A DNA stretch of 64,000 nt from Streptomyces avermitilis MA-4680 = NBRC 14893 (GCF_000009765.2 NC_003155.5:1612001-1676000); one strand, 5' to 3'; positions 8,948-18,746 are shown, numbered from the stretch's first letter. The notes: generated by a model from the sequence alone, not told the origin. Numbers and translations are program-made.

Positions 8948-10105
8948 ATGACTATCAGATTCTCATCCCGCATGGTTGGCTCCTGCTCCGCCCTCTGCGT
9001 GGTCGGCGCACTCGCTCTGGTGCCGGGCCCGGCCGTCGCCCGCACCGGCGTCGACCCTGCTGCCCCAAAACCCACGGCGTTGCAGCCGCCGCCGCTGTAC
9101 CGGTCCGGCACGCAGGTGCGGCCACGGGCCGGGGCACCCGAGGTCCCGAACGTGTCGGCGCTGTCGTGGCTGGTGGCCGACGCGGGCACCGGCGATGTGC
9201 TCGCCTCGCACGACGCGCACCGCCCGCTGCCGCCCGCCAGCACCCTCAAGACGCTCTTCGCCCTCACCATGCTCCCCACGCTGCCCGGCGGCATCCGGCA
9301 CACCGTCGCGGAGCGGGAACTGGAGGGACTCGGCGACGGCAGCAGCACGGTCGGCGTCACGGAAGGACAGACGTACCAGGTCACGGACCTGTGGCGCGGA
9401 ATCTTCCTGCACTCCGGCAACGACGCCGTGCACGTACTGGCCTCGATGAACGGCGGCTGGGACACCACGGCCCACCAGATGCAGGCCAAGGCCCGCGCCC
9501 TGGGCGCCCTCGACACCCATGTCGTCTCCCCCGACGGCTACGACGCACCGGGGCAGACGTCGTCCGCCTACGACCTCGCGATCTTCGGCCGGGCCGGTCT
9601 GAACCGCGAGGACTTCGCCCGGTACTGCTCCACCGTCGATGCCACGTTCCCGGGCAACGGTGGGGCGTACGAGATCCAGAACACCAACCGGCTGCTGACC
9701 GGCGCCGACGGGATCGCGCCGTATCCCGGCCTGATCGGCGTCAAGAACGGCTACACCAGCAACGCGGGCAACACACTCGTGGCCGCCGCGCGCCGGGGCG
9801 GCCGCACGCTCGTCGTCACGGTGCTGAACCCTCAGTCGGGCGGCGGCTTGGCCGTGTACGAGGAGGCTCGCTCACTGCTCGACTGGGGGTTCGGCGCCGC
9901 CGGGCGCGTCGACCCCGTCGGGTCGCTGCTCTCCGCGCGCACCGTGGCGCAGGCGGGCCCCGCCACGCCGGATGCCGTCATGGCGCAGGACGGTGGCGGT
10001 CCCGGCTGGCCGGTGACGGGAGCGATCGCGGGTGCGGCCGCCGTGGGCGCGGGGGCCGTGGTGCTGGCGCTGCGCTTCAAGGGCGGGCGGTCCGGGCGGC
10101 GCTGA
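8948..10105 (+). CDS. D-alanyl-D-alanine carboxypeptidase (S11 family)
   Basis: A 385-residue penicillin-binding protein trimming peptidoglycan pentapeptides outside the cell. There is a signal peptide ending near PAVARTG (residues 1-32). The catalytic motifs are S98-T-L-K101, S156-G-N158 and K266-N-G268, the last replacing the usual KTG. A hydrophobic segment near 350-372 followed by basic residues anchors the C-terminus in the membrane. The start could also be the GTG three codons earlier. Its last 274 bases overlap the end of the convergent glycosyltransferase gene, which is unusually long for a tail-to-tail overlap. Confidence 0.9.
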   Translation: MTIRFSSRMVGSCSALCVVGALALVPGPAVARTGVDPAAPKPTALQPPPLYRSGTQVRPRAGAPEVPNVSALSWLVADAGTGDVLASHDAHRPLPPASTLKTLFALTMLPTLPGGIRHTVAERELEGLGDGSSTVGVTEGQTYQVTDLWRGIFLHSGNDAVHVLASMNGGWDTTAHQMQAKARALGALDTHVVSPDGYDAPGQTSSAYDLAIFGRAGLNREDFARYCSTVDATFPGNGGAYEIQNTNRLLTGADGIAPYPGLIGVKNGYTSNAGNTLVAAARRGGRTLVVTVLNPQSGGGLAVYEEARSLLDWGFGAAGRVDPVGSLLSARTVAQAGPATPDAVMAQDGGGPGWPVTGAIAGAAAVGAGAVVLALRFKGGRSGRR

Positions 10106-11214
10106 CCGACCGGCAGCCGCAGCAGCAGTCCGAGAGTGACCCACACATAGGTGTTGCTGCCGAGGAACCCGTCGACGCCGGACGCGTCGTCGAACCACAG
10201 CCAGACGACGCTGCTGCACAGCACCACGTACAGAGTGCCGGCGACCCGCGGCAGGCGTCGGCGCCACAGGACGGCGAAGGACGGGAGCAGCCAGACCAGA
10301 TGGTGCACCCAGGTGATCGGGCTGACCAGGCAGGCGGCCAGGCCGGTGAGGGCGAAGGCGGCCCGCCAGTCGCCCGCCCGCAGGGCGCGGTGGGTGCGCC
10401 GGGCCCAGACGGCCAGGACCAGCACGACCGCCACCGCCCAGACCGCACGGCTCGGTTCGCCCGGTGCCGCGAGCCGTGCCAGGACGCCTTGCAGCGACTG
10501 GTTGGAGACATAGTCGAGGCGGCCGACGCGGGCGGTGTCCCACACCGCCCGGGTCCAGTAGAAGCGGGAGGCGTCCGGCGCCGCCCACGCCGCGAGCGCG
10601 GTGGCGGCCCCGGCGACCGCCGTCGCGACGGCCGCGGCCCGCCAGCGGCGGGCGAGCAGCAGCAGACCGATGAAGAGCGCGGGCGTCAGTTTGACGGCCG
10701 TCGCGAGGCCGATGCCGACGCCCGCCCGGCGCCCGCGCCCGGTGGACAGCAGCCAGGCGTCGCCGAGCACGAGGGCCAGCAGCAGAAGGTTGACCTGGCC
10801 GAAGCTGACGGTGTCGCGGACCGGTTCGAGCAGCGCCAGCGCACAGCCGGCCAGGGCCCAGCCGAACCAGCCGTGGCGCCGCAGAGCGGGCCCGGTGAGG
10901 ATCAGCAGCACCGCGGCCGTCGCCGCGAGGTTGAGCAGCAGCGCGAGCGCGACCGCCGTCGGCAGGCCGACCAGGGCCATCGGCAGCATGCCGAGGGCCG
11001 CGAACGGCGGATAGGTGAATCCGTACGTCGTCCCCGGCACCCGGTAGTCGTAGATACGGCCGCCGTGGTGCACCCACGCGTCGACGGTCCCGTAGTAGAC
11101 GCGCAGGTCGAACCAGTCGCGCAGCAGCGGCACGGTGGCGGTGAAGACGGCGACGGCGGTGGCGAGGGGCAGCACGAGGGCGAGCCGCCCCCGGTCGGTG
11201 TGCGGCAGTCTCAC
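9832..11214 (-). CDS. GT87 (DUF2029) membrane glycosyltransferase
   Basis: About 460 residues with some ten membrane segments, of the GT-C type family 87 that uses polyprenol-phosphate mannose. Recognisable parts include WFDLRVYYGTVDAWVHHGG near the start with its acidic loop, YGFTYPPFAALGM, and SFGQVNLLLLALVLGDAWL. The GTG start overlaps the stop of the upstream MptB-like gene by 4 bases, so the two are co-translated. The family-like sequence ends near RPPLKRS; the last 90 codons run antisense to the carboxypeptidase gene and look low-complexity. No stop occurs before 9832, so the natural product carries this odd tail unless a frameshift is present. Confidence 0.8.
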   Translation of the reverse strand: MRLPHTDRGRLALVLPLATAVAVFTATVPLLRDWFDLRVYYGTVDAWVHHGGRIYDYRVPGTTYGFTYPPFAALGMLPMALVGLPTAVALALLLNLAATAAVLLILTGPALRRHGWFGWALAGCALALLEPVRDTVSFGQVNLLLLALVLGDAWLLSTGRGRRAGVGIGLATAVKLTPALFIGLLLLARRWRAAAVATAVAGAATALAAWAAPDASRFYWTRAVWDTARVGRLDYVSNQSLQGVLARLAAPGEPSRAVWAVAVVLVLAVWARRTHRALRAGDWRAAFALTGLAACLVSPITWVHHLVWLLPSFAVLWRRRLPRVAGTLYVVLCSSVVWLWFDDASGVDGFLGSNTYVWVTLGLLLRLPVGQRRPDRPPLKRSASTTAPAPTAAAPAIAPVTGQPGPPPSCAMTASGVAGPACATVRAESSDPTGSTRPAAPNPQSSSERASSYTAKPPPD

Positions 11215-12602
11215 GCGGTCCGCCCCGGCACCGGTGCCCGCGCCGTCTGATGAGCCTGCCAGAGCACGACCAGGGCGAGCACACCACCGGAGACGGCCAG
11301 GACCACCTGCGCGGTGTCCGGCGGTCCGCCGTTGGGCAGCACCGCGAGCGCGAGCACGCAGCCGACAGCGGCGGCGACACGGTGGCGCAGGGAACCGCTG
11401 GGGGCGGCCGCCGCGATGAGGAACAGGCCCCACAGCGCGTACCAGGGCCGGATCGCGGGGCCGAGGACGGCCACCACGGCCAGGCTCAGCCCGAGCGCGT
11501 AGACCGGGCCGGGCCGCAGCCGCAGCCAGATGAACAGGACGGCGGCCGTGGTCGCCACGAGTCCGGCCGCCTGCCAGGCCGGCAGGGCGAGGGGCGCGAG
11601 ATCGCTGCCGAGGTTCTCCAGCAGGGCGCCGGTGGCACGGCCGAGGACGCTGGTGGGCGACCAGTTGTGGGGCGAGACAGGGGTCTTGAGGGCGGCGATC
11701 CAGCCGTATCCCGTACCGGCGACGGCGGTGGCCAGGGCGGTCGTGGCGAGCGCGCCGGCCGTGGTCGTCGCCACCGCCCGCGCCACACCGACGTGTCGGC
11801 GCAATGCCACCACGGCGACCAGGCCGAGCACCGCCGGCGCCTTGACCAGCGCGGCCAGCGTCACGAGGACGACGCCCAGGACGTGCCACCGGCCGCGCGC
11901 GGCCACCAGTCCGGCGCCGAGCAGCCCCAGCATGACGGCGTCGTTGTGCGCCCCCGCGACCAGATGCAGCAGCACCAGCGGGTGGAGAGCGCCGAGCCAC
12001 AGCGCGGCGGCCGGGTCGACGCCGCTGTGCCGGGCGAGCCGGGGCAGTGCCGCCGCCATCAGCGCCACCCCGAGCAGTGCGACCAGCCGCATGCCGAGCA
12101 GCCCGGCCGGCAGCTCGCCGCGCGTCAGGCCGGACAGGGCCGAGGCGACGGCGAGGAAGACCGGTCCGTACGGGGTCGGCGTGTGCTGCCAGACCGGGGC
12201 CACCTGGTCCGCGAGCGGCCCGCCGAGCCGCGCGGGGCCGTACGCGTACACGTCGATGTGGGCGTCGACCATGGCGCCCTGGGCGAGGTAGCTGTAGACG
12301 TCGCGGCTGAACAGGGGCGGTGCCAGCAGGAGCGGCGCCGCCCAGGCGGCGAGCACCCCCAGGAGCGAGCGCACGGTGGGCGGTTCGGGGCCTCGTACGA
12401 CTGTGCCCAGCAGCGCCCACGCGGCGATCAGCAGAACGACGCCGAAGTACACGCCGACCAGTCCGAGCGCCGCGCGCCCGGACTCGGGGGCGATCAGCTC
12501 GCGGGCCGGCAGGGCCCCGGCCGTCTCACCGCCCGCCGCGAGGAAGGCGGTGCCGGCCAGGCCGAGGGCCTGACAGCGGCGGAGATCGACGGGGAAAGCC
12601 AT
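11211..12602 (-). CDS. MptB-like polyprenol-phosphomannose alpha-mannosyltransferase
   Basis: A 463-residue multi-pass GT-C glycosyltransferase. The first extracytoplasmic loop carries FSRDVYSYLAQGAMVDAH, with the D that is catalytic in this fold, followed by VWQHTPTPYGPVF, both typical of the MptA/MptB/alpha-(1,6)-mannosyltransferase family. About 12 hydrophobic segments follow. It probably adds mannose to a lipid-linked or cell-envelope glycan, together with the coupled GT87 enzyme. ATG 12602 was chosen over an upstream GTG because the protein starts normally there; neither has a strong ribosome binding site. Confidence 0.82.
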   Translation of the reverse strand: MAFPVDLRRCQALGLAGTAFLAAGGETAGALPARELIAPESGRAALGLVGVYFGVVLLIAAWALLGTVVRGPEPPTVRSLLGVLAAWAAPLLLAPPLFSRDVYSYLAQGAMVDAHIDVYAYGPARLGGPLADQVAPVWQHTPTPYGPVFLAVASALSGLTRGELPAGLLGMRLVALLGVALMAAALPRLARHSGVDPAAALWLGALHPLVLLHLVAGAHNDAVMLGLLGAGLVAARGRWHVLGVVLVTLAALVKAPAVLGLVAVVALRRHVGVARAVATTTAGALATTALATAVAGTGYGWIAALKTPVSPHNWSPTSVLGRATGALLENLGSDLAPLALPAWQAAGLVATTAAVLFIWLRLRPGPVYALGLSLAVVAVLGPAIRPWYALWGLFLIAAAAPSGSLRHRVAAAVGCVLALAVLPNGGPPDTAQVVLAVSGGVLALVVLWQAHQTARAPVPGRTA

Positions 12603-12710
12603 GGCCAACACTCGGGAAGCGTGTCAACGCCGGATGGCCGGAAGGCGACGCACTTCCCTCCGGGCGGCGGCCTGCGTGTGACCGCCGTGTGCGCGGGGCC
12701 GGGCCGATGG

Positions 12711-12752
12711 GTTCGGACCCTCAGAACGCCGGTGAGTTCGGACCCTCAGAAC
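12711..12752. repeat. Tandem 17-base repeat duplicating the glutaminase stop region
   Basis: GTTCGGACCCTCAGAAC occurs at 12711-12727 and again at 12736-12752, a period of 25. The second copy contains the stop codon of the glutaminase gene, so the end of that gene has been locally duplicated. Confidence 0.8.
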
Positions 12753-13678
12753 ACCGACACGCCCGTCAGGGTCGTGAAGCGGTCGAGGGCCGCGACGCCC
12801 GCCACCGAGTTGCCGCGCTCGTCGAGGCCCGGGCTCCACACGCACAGCGTGCAGCGGCCGGGGACGACCGCGATGATGCCGCCGCCGACGCCGCTCTTGC
12901 CGGGCAGGCCCACGCGGTAGGCGAAGTCGCCCGCCGCGTCGTACGTGCCGCAGGTCAGCATGACCGCGTTGACCTGCTTGGCCTGGCTCTGGGTGAGCAG
13001 CCGGGAGCCGTCGGCGCGGATGCCGTGCCGGGCCAGGAAGCCGGTGGCGAGCGCCAGGTCGGCGCAGGACGCCTCGATGGAGCACTGCCGGAAGTACTGG
13101 TCGAGGAGCACCGGCACGGAGTTGTCGATATTGCCGTACGACGCCATGAAGTGGCCGAGCGCGGCGTTCCGGTCGCCGTGCGCGGCCTCGGAGGCGGCGA
13201 CGTCCTGGTCGAAGGTCAGCCGGGGGTTGCCGCTCTCGGCGCGCAGGAACTCCAGGAGCGACCCGGCCGCGTCGCCGGTCTGTGTCTGGAGCCGGTCGGT
13301 GACGACGAGGGCGCCCGCGTTGATGAACGGGTTGCGCGGGATGCCGCTCTCGTACTCCAGCTGGACCAGCGAGTTGAACGGGTTGCCGGAGGGTTCGCGG
13401 CCCACGTGCTCCCACAGGGCGTCGCCCTCGCGGGCCAGGTCGAGGGCGAGGGTGAACACCTTGGTGATGGACTGCGTGGAGAACGGCTGCCGCCAGTCCC
13501 CCACGCCGTACACCGTGCCGTCGAGCTCCGCGACGGCCATGCCGAAGCGGCGCGGGTCGCAGGCGGCCAGCGCCGGAATGTAGTCGGCGGGCCGGCCGCG
13601 CCCCGGGGTGCGCTCGATCTCGTCGGCGATGCGCTCCAGGACCGGCTGGAAGGCGTGGGACGACCAGGACGCGGACAT
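12746..13678 (-). CDS. glsA: Glutaminase A
   Basis: A 310-residue serine-dependent glutaminase that hydrolyses glutamine to glutamate and ammonia. The beta-lactamase-like nucleophile motif is S70-I-T-K73 in PFSTQSITKVFTL. NPFINAGALVVTDRL and the YDAAGDFAYRVGLPGKSGVGGG stretch are hallmark GlsA segments, cited here by position near residues 105-120 and 255-277. Length matches the family. An upstream ATG at 13687 is also in frame, with neither start well supported by a ribosome binding site. It lies next to the asparagine/aspartate catabolic genes, so this neighbourhood deals with amide amino acids. Confidence 0.93.
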   Translation of the reverse strand: MSASWSSHAFQPVLERIADEIERTPGRGRPADYIPALAACDPRRFGMAVAELDGTVYGVGDWRQPFSTQSITKVFTLALDLAREGDALWEHVGREPSGNPFNSLVQLEYESGIPRNPFINAGALVVTDRLQTQTGDAAGSLLEFLRAESGNPRLTFDQDVAASEAAHGDRNAALGHFMASYGNIDNSVPVLLDQYFRQCSIEASCADLALATGFLARHGIRADGSRLLTQSQAKQVNAVMLTCGTYDAAGDFAYRVGLPGKSGVGGGIIAVVPGRCTLCVWSPGLDERGNSVAGVAALDRFTTLTGVSVF

Positions 13679-13890
13679 GATCACCATTCTGCCGCCCGGT
13701 CACGCGGAACGCGCATCCGCCTCCGGCGGGCGGGGCCGGCGCCGGTCCGGCGGATCGGGCCGGAGGAAGGCAACGGTGTCTGCTGAGGGGCGGGCAGGTC
13801 GGACCCCGCGCCTGCGCCATGATCCGGCGAACAGGCCCTCGGCCGACCGGCCGACACCCCTCCCCGTGGCTTCCGGTGTTCGTCCACTGT

Positions 13891-15303
13891 TCAGATCTGC
13901 GGGGAGCCGCTGCCCGCGAGCACCTCGGGCCGCAGCAGCGACGCGAGCCGGTCGGCCGGCAACAGGCCCTTCTCCAGGACGAGTTCGGCGACCCCGCGCC
14001 CGGTGGCGAGGGCCTCCTTGGCGATGGCGGTGGCCGCCGTGTACCCGATGTGCGGGTTGAGGGCGGTCACCAGGCCGATGGAGTTCTCCACGGCGGCGCG
14101 CAGTTCCTCGGTGTTGGCCGTGATCCCGTCGACGCACCGCTCGGCGAGCGTCAGGCAGGCGGCCCGCAGATGCGTGATGCTCTCGGACAGCGAGTGCAGG
14201 ATGATCGGCTCGAAGGCGTTGAGCTGGAGCTGCCCCGCCTCGGCGGCCATGGTGATCGCGACGTCGTTGCCGATGACCTCGAAGGCGACCTGGTTGACGA
14301 CCTCGGGGATGACCGGGTTGACCTTGCCGGGCATGATGCTCGAACCGGCCTGTACCGGCGGCAGGTTGATCTCGTTGAGCCCCGCGCGCGGCCCGGACGA
14401 CAGCAGCCGCAGGTCGTTGCAGCTCTTGGAGAGCTTGACGGCGATCCGCTTGAGCACCCCCGACATCTGGACGAAGGCACCGCAGTCCTGGGTGGCCTCG
14501 ACCAGGTTGGCGGCGGTGACCAGCGGCAGCCCGGTGAGGGCGGCGAGCTGGCGGCGGGCCGACTCGGCGTATCCGGCGGGCGCGTTGAGTCCGGTGCCGA
14601 TCGCCGTGGCGCCCAGGTTGATCTCGTGGATCAGTTCGACGGCCTCGGCGAGCCGGCTGCGGTCCTCGTCGAGCATGACGGCGTACGCGGAGAACTCCTG
14701 CCCCAGCGTCATGGGCACCGCGTCCTGGAGCTGGGTGCGGCCCATCTTCAGCACGTCACGGAACTCGACGGCCTTGCGGGCGAAGGCGTCCTGGAGCACC
14801 GCCATGGCCTTGAGCAGACCGCGCACCGCGAACACGGTCGCGATCTTCACGGCGGTCGGGTAGACGTCGTTGGTCGACTGGCCGAGGTTGACGTCCTCGT
14901 TGGGGTGCAGGTGCCGGTACTCGCCCTTGGCGTGGCCGAGCAGTTCAAGGGCCCGGTTGGCGATGACCTCGTTGGCGTTCATGTTCGTCGAGGTGCCCGC
15001 GCCGCCCTGGATGACGTCGACGACGAACTGGTCGTGCAGCTTGCCGTCCCGGATCTCCCGGCAGGCGGCCACGATGGCCGCGGCCTTCTTCGGCTCCAGC
15101 AGGCCGAGTTCCTCGTTGGCGAGGGCGGCGGCCTCCTTCACGGCGGCGAGGGCGTCGATCAGATGCGGGTACGTGGAGATCGGCGTCCCCGTGATGGGGA
15201 AGTTCTCCTTGGCGCGCAGGGAGTGGATGCCCCAGTACGCCTCGGCGGGGACGTCGCGGTCTCCGAGCAGGTCGTGTTCGCTGCGGTGGGCTGCGGCGGT
15301 CAT
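13891..15303 (-). CDS. aspA: Aspartate ammonia-lyase
   Basis: A 470-residue lyase of the fumarase/aspartase superfamily, converting aspartate to fumarate and ammonia. The signature loop GSSIMPGKVNP lies at 320-330 and the substrate-binding TSTNMNANEVIANRA near 104-118, with NLGQSTNDVYPT at 139-150. ASPARTASE is favoured over fumarase because of the asparaginase and asparagine permease just upstream, but the two families are hard to split by eye. The 91 bases before it hold a long inverted repeat, so it may be regulated apart from the asparaginase operon. Confidence 0.9.
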   Translation of the reverse strand: MTAAAHRSEHDLLGDRDVPAEAYWGIHSLRAKENFPITGTPISTYPHLIDALAAVKEAAALANEELGLLEPKKAAAIVAACREIRDGKLHDQFVVDVIQGGAGTSTNMNANEVIANRALELLGHAKGEYRHLHPNEDVNLGQSTNDVYPTAVKIATVFAVRGLLKAMAVLQDAFARKAVEFRDVLKMGRTQLQDAVPMTLGQEFSAYAVMLDEDRSRLAEAVELIHEINLGATAIGTGLNAPAGYAESARRQLAALTGLPLVTAANLVEATQDCGAFVQMSGVLKRIAVKLSKSCNDLRLLSSGPRAGLNEINLPPVQAGSSIMPGKVNPVIPEVVNQVAFEVIGNDVAITMAAEAGQLQLNAFEPIILHSLSESITHLRAACLTLAERCVDGITANTEELRAAVENSIGLVTALNPHIGYTAATAIAKEALATGRGVAELVLEKGLLPADRLASLLRPEVLAGSGSPQI

Positions 15304-15336
15304 GGCAGTGCGGGTCTCTTTCAGAGGGGGACGAGT

Positions 15337-15383
15337 CCGACGTACGGGGTGGGTGCGCCGGACATGTGAGGTGCGTACGTCGG
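15337..15383. repeat. Long-loop inverted repeat in the aspartase leader
   Basis: CCGACGTACG (15337-15346) and CGTACGTCGG (15374-15383) are perfect 10-base arms spaced by 27 bases. The repeat lies between the asparaginase stop and the aspartase start. It may be an mRNA stem-loop or a pair of operator half-sites. Confidence 0.5.
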
Positions 15384-15394
15384 GTGTGCGGGCG

Positions 15395-16426
15395 TCAGGA
15401 GTACGTGTGCCGGGTGAGGGGATCGAGAGCGCGGACGGGCCGGACGCCGCCGACCGGCCGGCCGCCGCCGAGCAGCGGCTCGCCCGCGAACTCGGCGAGC
15501 GCCGCCGGGTCGACACCGGCGCGCGCGAGGGCGGCCGCGGCGACCGGGACACGCGCCCGGTTCGCGCCGTCGGCGATCTTGACGGCGACGGCGCGGCCGT
15601 CCGGGAGCGCGGCGACCTGTACGCCCTCGAAGCCGTCCTTGGCGAGCAGTCCGGGCACGGCCCGCATCAGCGCGGCGACGTCGCGTCCGGTGCCGGAGGC
15701 CATCTCGGCGTGCTCGCGCATCGCGTCGGCCACCCGCGCCTCCGGGGTCCCCGAAGGCGCGGTGGTGATCCGGGCCGCGGCTCGCGCCAGGCCGTGCAGG
15801 GAGACGGAGAAGAGGGGGGCGCCGCAGCCGTCGACGGTCACCTTGGCGATGGCCTGCCCTGTGAGGTCCTCGACGATCTCGGCGATGGCCTGCTGGAGCG
15901 GGTGCGCGGGATCGAGACAGTCGTCGAGGGACCAGCCGTTGAGCTTCGCCGTGTACAGCATGGCCGCGTGCTTGCCGGAGCAGTTCTGGGCGAGCCGGGA
16001 CGGCAGCCGCCCCTGGCGCACCCAGGACTCCCGCACGACCGGGTCGAACGGCAGGTCGGGCACATTGCGCAGATCGTCCTCGGTGAGCCCGGCCCGCTCC
16101 AGGATCCGCCGGGTGCCGGCCAGATGCCGCTCCTCGCCGGAGTGGCTGGCGGCGGCCAGCGAGAGCAGTTCCCCGTCGAGGGGCAGCCCGGCCCGCAGCA
16201 TCGCCACGGCCTGTACGGGCTTGAGGGCCGAGCGTGGATAGAAGGCCGCCTCGATGTCGCCGATCTGCAGGTCCACGTTCCCGTCGGCGCCGAGCACCAC
16301 GACGGACCCGTAGTGGATGCCCTCGATGACCCCTTCGCGTACGAGGTGGGCGACGGGGGTGTGCAGGGGCTCCCGGATCACGGGGGCCTCGGCCAGAGAA
16401 CTGCCGTACAGCACCGCCTGGTTCAC
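15395..16426 (-). CDS. L-asparaginase II (Rhizobium-type)
   Basis: A 343-residue asparaginase of the PF06089 (asparaginase_II) family, which hydrolyses asparagine to aspartate and ammonia. Family hallmarks are [15 protein letters not shown] near the start, [27 protein letters not shown], and [12 protein letters not shown] with the conserved serine-lysine pair. The GTG start overlaps the permease stop (GTGA), so it is translationally coupled to the transporter that supplies its substrate. No signal peptide is present, so it is cytoplasmic. Confidence 0.92.
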   Translation of the reverse strand: MNQAVLYGSSLAEAPVIREPLHTPVAHLVREGVIEGIHYGSVVVLGADGNVDLQIGDIEAAFYPRSALKPVQAVAMLRAGLPLDGELLSLAAASHSGEERHLAGTRRILERAGLTEDDLRNVPDLPFDPVVRESWVRQGRLPSRLAQNCSGKHAAMLYTAKLNGWSLDDCLDPAHPLQQAIAEIVEDLTGQAIAKVTVDGCGAPLFSVSLHGLARAAARITTAPSGTPEARVADAMREHAEMASGTGRDVAALMRAVPGLLAKDGFEGVQVAALPDGRAVAVKIADGANRARVPVAAAALARAGVDPAALAEFAGEPLLGGGRPVGGVRPVRALDPLTRHTYS

Positions 16427-17883
16427 GCGTCCGCTCCGGAGGCCTTGCGGGCGACCCGGCCGCGTACGCCGTACCAGCCGGCCACCAGCGCCGCCGCGAT
16501 CAGCGGCAGGCACAGCACCGTCGTACGGCCGGCGCCGCCGTCGGCGTACATCAGGACGAGCACGCTGACGAGGAAGCCGATGGTGACGATCTCGGTCCAC
16601 GGCGAGCCGGGGAGGCGGTAGCTCGGCCTGGACAGCTCGCCGGTGCGGGTCTTCCGCCAGAACATGAGGTGGCAGAGCATGATCATGCCCCAGGTGGCGA
16701 GGATGCCGATCGCCGCGAAGTTGAGCACGATCTCGAAGGCGTCGGCCGGGACCACGAAGTTGAGGCCGACGCCGAGGATACAGATGCCGCTGGTGAGCAG
16801 GATGCCGCCGTAGGGGACCTGGCTGCGGCTCATCACGCCGGTGAACTTCGGCGCGGAGCCGGACATGGCCATGGAGCGCAGGATGCGGCCGGTGGAGTAC
16901 AGGCCGGAGTTGAGCGAGGACATGGCCGCGGTGAGGACGACGAGGTTCATCACGCCGCCCGCCGCCGGGACGCCGATGTTGGAGAGGACGGTCACGAAGG
17001 GGCTCTGGCCGGCGGTGTACTTGTTCCAGGGCAGCAGCATCGACAGCAGGACGACCGAGCCGACGTAGAAGAGGCCGACGCGCCACATGATCGAGTTGAT
17101 CGCCTTCGGCATGATCTTCTCGGGGTTCTCGGTCTCGCCCGCCGCGACACCGACCAGCTCGACGGAGGCGTACGCGAAGACGACGCCCTGGATGATCAGC
17201 AGCATCGGCAGCAGGCCGTGGGGGAAGATGCCGCCGTGGTCGGTGATCAGGGACGGGCCGGGGTGGTGGCCGTCGACCGGGTGCTGGGTGACCAGCAGGA
17301 AGATGCCGATGAGCATGAAGACGACGAGCGCGCTGACCTTGATGATCGCGAACCAGAACTCCAGTTCGCCGAACATGCGTACGGAGATCAGGTTCACGGT
17401 GAGGACGACGGCGAGCGCGATCAGTGCGATCACCCACTGCGGGATGTCGGAGAACATGCCCCAGTAGTGGGTGTAGACGGCCACCGCGGTGATGTCGGCG
17501 ATACCGGTGGTGGCCCAGTTGAGGAAGTACATCCAGCCGGCCGTGTACGCGCCCTTCTCGCCGAGGAACTCCCGGGCGTACGACACGAAGGCGCCGGAGG
17601 AGGGCCGGTACAGGACGAGTTCGCCGAGCGCCCGGACGACGAGGAAGGCGAAGATCCCGCAGACCGCGTACGCGACGAAGAGGGACGGTCCCGCGTCGGC
17701 GAGGCGACCGCCCGCGCCGAGGAAGAGCCCGGTGCCGATGGCGCCGCCGATGGCGATCATGTTGACGTGCCGGGACTTCAGGGACTTGGCGTAGCCCGCG
17801 TCTCCGGCGTCGACGTGCCGCGAGGGCTGCGTCCCGGTCCGTATCGCGCCTTGGGCCTCGCCTTTGAGGGACTGCTCGCTCAC
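16423..17883 (-). CDS. ansP: L-asparagine permease (amino acid permease family)
   Basis: A 486-residue APC-superfamily transporter with 12 predicted membrane spans. It opens with the family motif [18 protein letters not shown] in the first span, and contains [20 protein letters not shown] and [15 protein letters not shown], all typical of the AnsP/GabP group. The GTG start overlaps the stop of the upstream regulator gene by 4 bases, and its own stop overlaps the asparaginase start. This strict coupling makes asparagine the likely substrate. Confidence 0.9.
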   Translation of the reverse strand: MSEQSLKGEAQGAIRTGTQPSRHVDAGDAGYAKSLKSRHVNMIAIGGAIGTGLFLGAGGRLADAGPSLFVAYAVCGIFAFLVVRALGELVLYRPSSGAFVSYAREFLGEKGAYTAGWMYFLNWATTGIADITAVAVYTHYWGMFSDIPQWVIALIALAVVLTVNLISVRMFGELEFWFAIIKVSALVVFMLIGIFLLVTQHPVDGHHPGPSLITDHGGIFPHGLLPMLLIIQGVVFAYASVELVGVAAGETENPEKIMPKAINSIMWRVGLFYVGSVVLLSMLLPWNKYTAGQSPFVTVLSNIGVPAAGGVMNLVVLTAAMSSLNSGLYSTGRILRSMAMSGSAPKFTGVMSRSQVPYGGILLTSGICILGVGLNFVVPADAFEIVLNFAAIGILATWGMIMLCHLMFWRKTRTGELSRPSYRLPGSPWTEIVTIGFLVSVLVLMYADGGAGRTTVLCLPLIAAALVAGWYGVRGRVARKASGADA

Positions 17884-18647
17884 GCCTGGGGTCCGCCTTC
17901 CGAAGGGGATGGTGCCGTGGAGTCCGTGGGGATCTGGGTGGGGGTGTCCGTGCGCGGGGTGCGCACGATGTCGGTGAGGGTCGTCTCGACGCGGTCCAGG
18001 TGGTGGGACATGGCCTCCACCGCGTCGTGCTCGCTGCGGTCGATCAGCGCCTCGACGATCGCCCGGTGCTCGCGGTTGGACTGTTCGCGACGGCCGCCCA
18101 GTTCGTTGAGGAAGGCCGACTGACGCGCCAGCGCGTCGCGGATCTCCTCGATCACCCGGCGGAAGACCGGGTTCTGGGCGGCCTCGGCGACCGTGAGGTG
18201 GAAGAGCGTGTCCATCGCGACCCACGCGGTGGTGTCCGTCTCCCGCTCCATGCGGTCCAGGAGATGGGCGAGGTGGTCGAGGTTCTCGGGAGTGCGCCGC
18301 AGCGCCGCGTACCCGGCGACCGGGATCTCGACGTGGCGGCGGACTTCCAGCAGGTCGCTGGCCACGTAGTCGCCGAAGGTGGGGTCCTCGACCGTGTGAG
18401 CCAGGACGAAGGTGCCCTTGCCGGTGCGGGACGCGGTCAGCCCCATCACCTGGAGGGCGCGCAGGGCCTCGCGGAGCACCGGCCTGCTGACTTCCAGGCG
18501 TCGGCACAGCTCGGCCTCGGAGGGAAGCTTCTCGCCGATGGCGTAGTCGCCGCGCTCGATGGCGCCGCGAAGGTGGCTGAGCACCGCTTCCATGGCGCTG
18601 ACGCGCCGCGGTACCGCACCACCTGTCTGGCTGTCTGACAGGTTCAC
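17880..18647 (-). CDS. GntR/FadR-family regulator of the asparagine operon
   Basis: A 255-residue regulator with an N-terminal winged helix ([20 protein letters not shown] then [19 protein letters not shown]) and a C-terminal FCD effector domain containing the conserved D...H...H pattern ([26 protein letters not shown]). Start GTG 18647 has GGAGG nine bases upstream. The first codons contain a palindromic GntR-type operator, so it probably represses itself and the coupled permease-asparaginase genes. Asparagine or aspartate is a plausible inducer (inference from context). Confidence 0.87.
   Translation of the reverse strand: MNLSDSQTGGAVPRRVSAMEAVLSHLRGAIERGDYAIGEKLPSEAELCRRLEVSRPVLREALRALQVMGLTASRTGKGTFVLAHTVEDPTFGDYVASDLLEVRRHVEIPVAGYAALRRTPENLDHLAHLLDRMERETDTTAWVAMDTLFHLTVAEAAQNPVFRRVIEEIRDALARQSAFLNELGGRREQSNREHRAIVEALIDRSEHDAVEAMSHHLDRVETTLTDIVRTPRTDTPTQIPTDSTAPSPSEGGPQA
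18631..18641. promoter_or_regulatory. FadR/GntR-type operator at the regulator start
   Basis: CTGTCTGACAG is a perfect palindrome matching the FCD-type GntR pattern GTC-N-GAC. A flanking ACCTGTC / GACAGGT pair widens it to about 23 bases. It sits within codons 3-6 of the regulator gene, well placed for autorepression. Confidence 0.6.
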
Positions 18648-18746
18648 GGGTGTGATCCTCCGGGTAACGGGAGGCGACTGTCAAGGGTCTGAAAATGAGA
18701 ATCGGCGCCCGCGGAACGGACGCCGATTCTCGTACCGCGGACGGAC

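Noticed and set aside
8191..11250. A 1019-codon plus-strand open frame spanning rho, the carboxypeptidase and the antisense side of the glycosyltransferases
   Set aside because: Arginine/proline-rich shadow of three well-supported genes, with no domain of its own.
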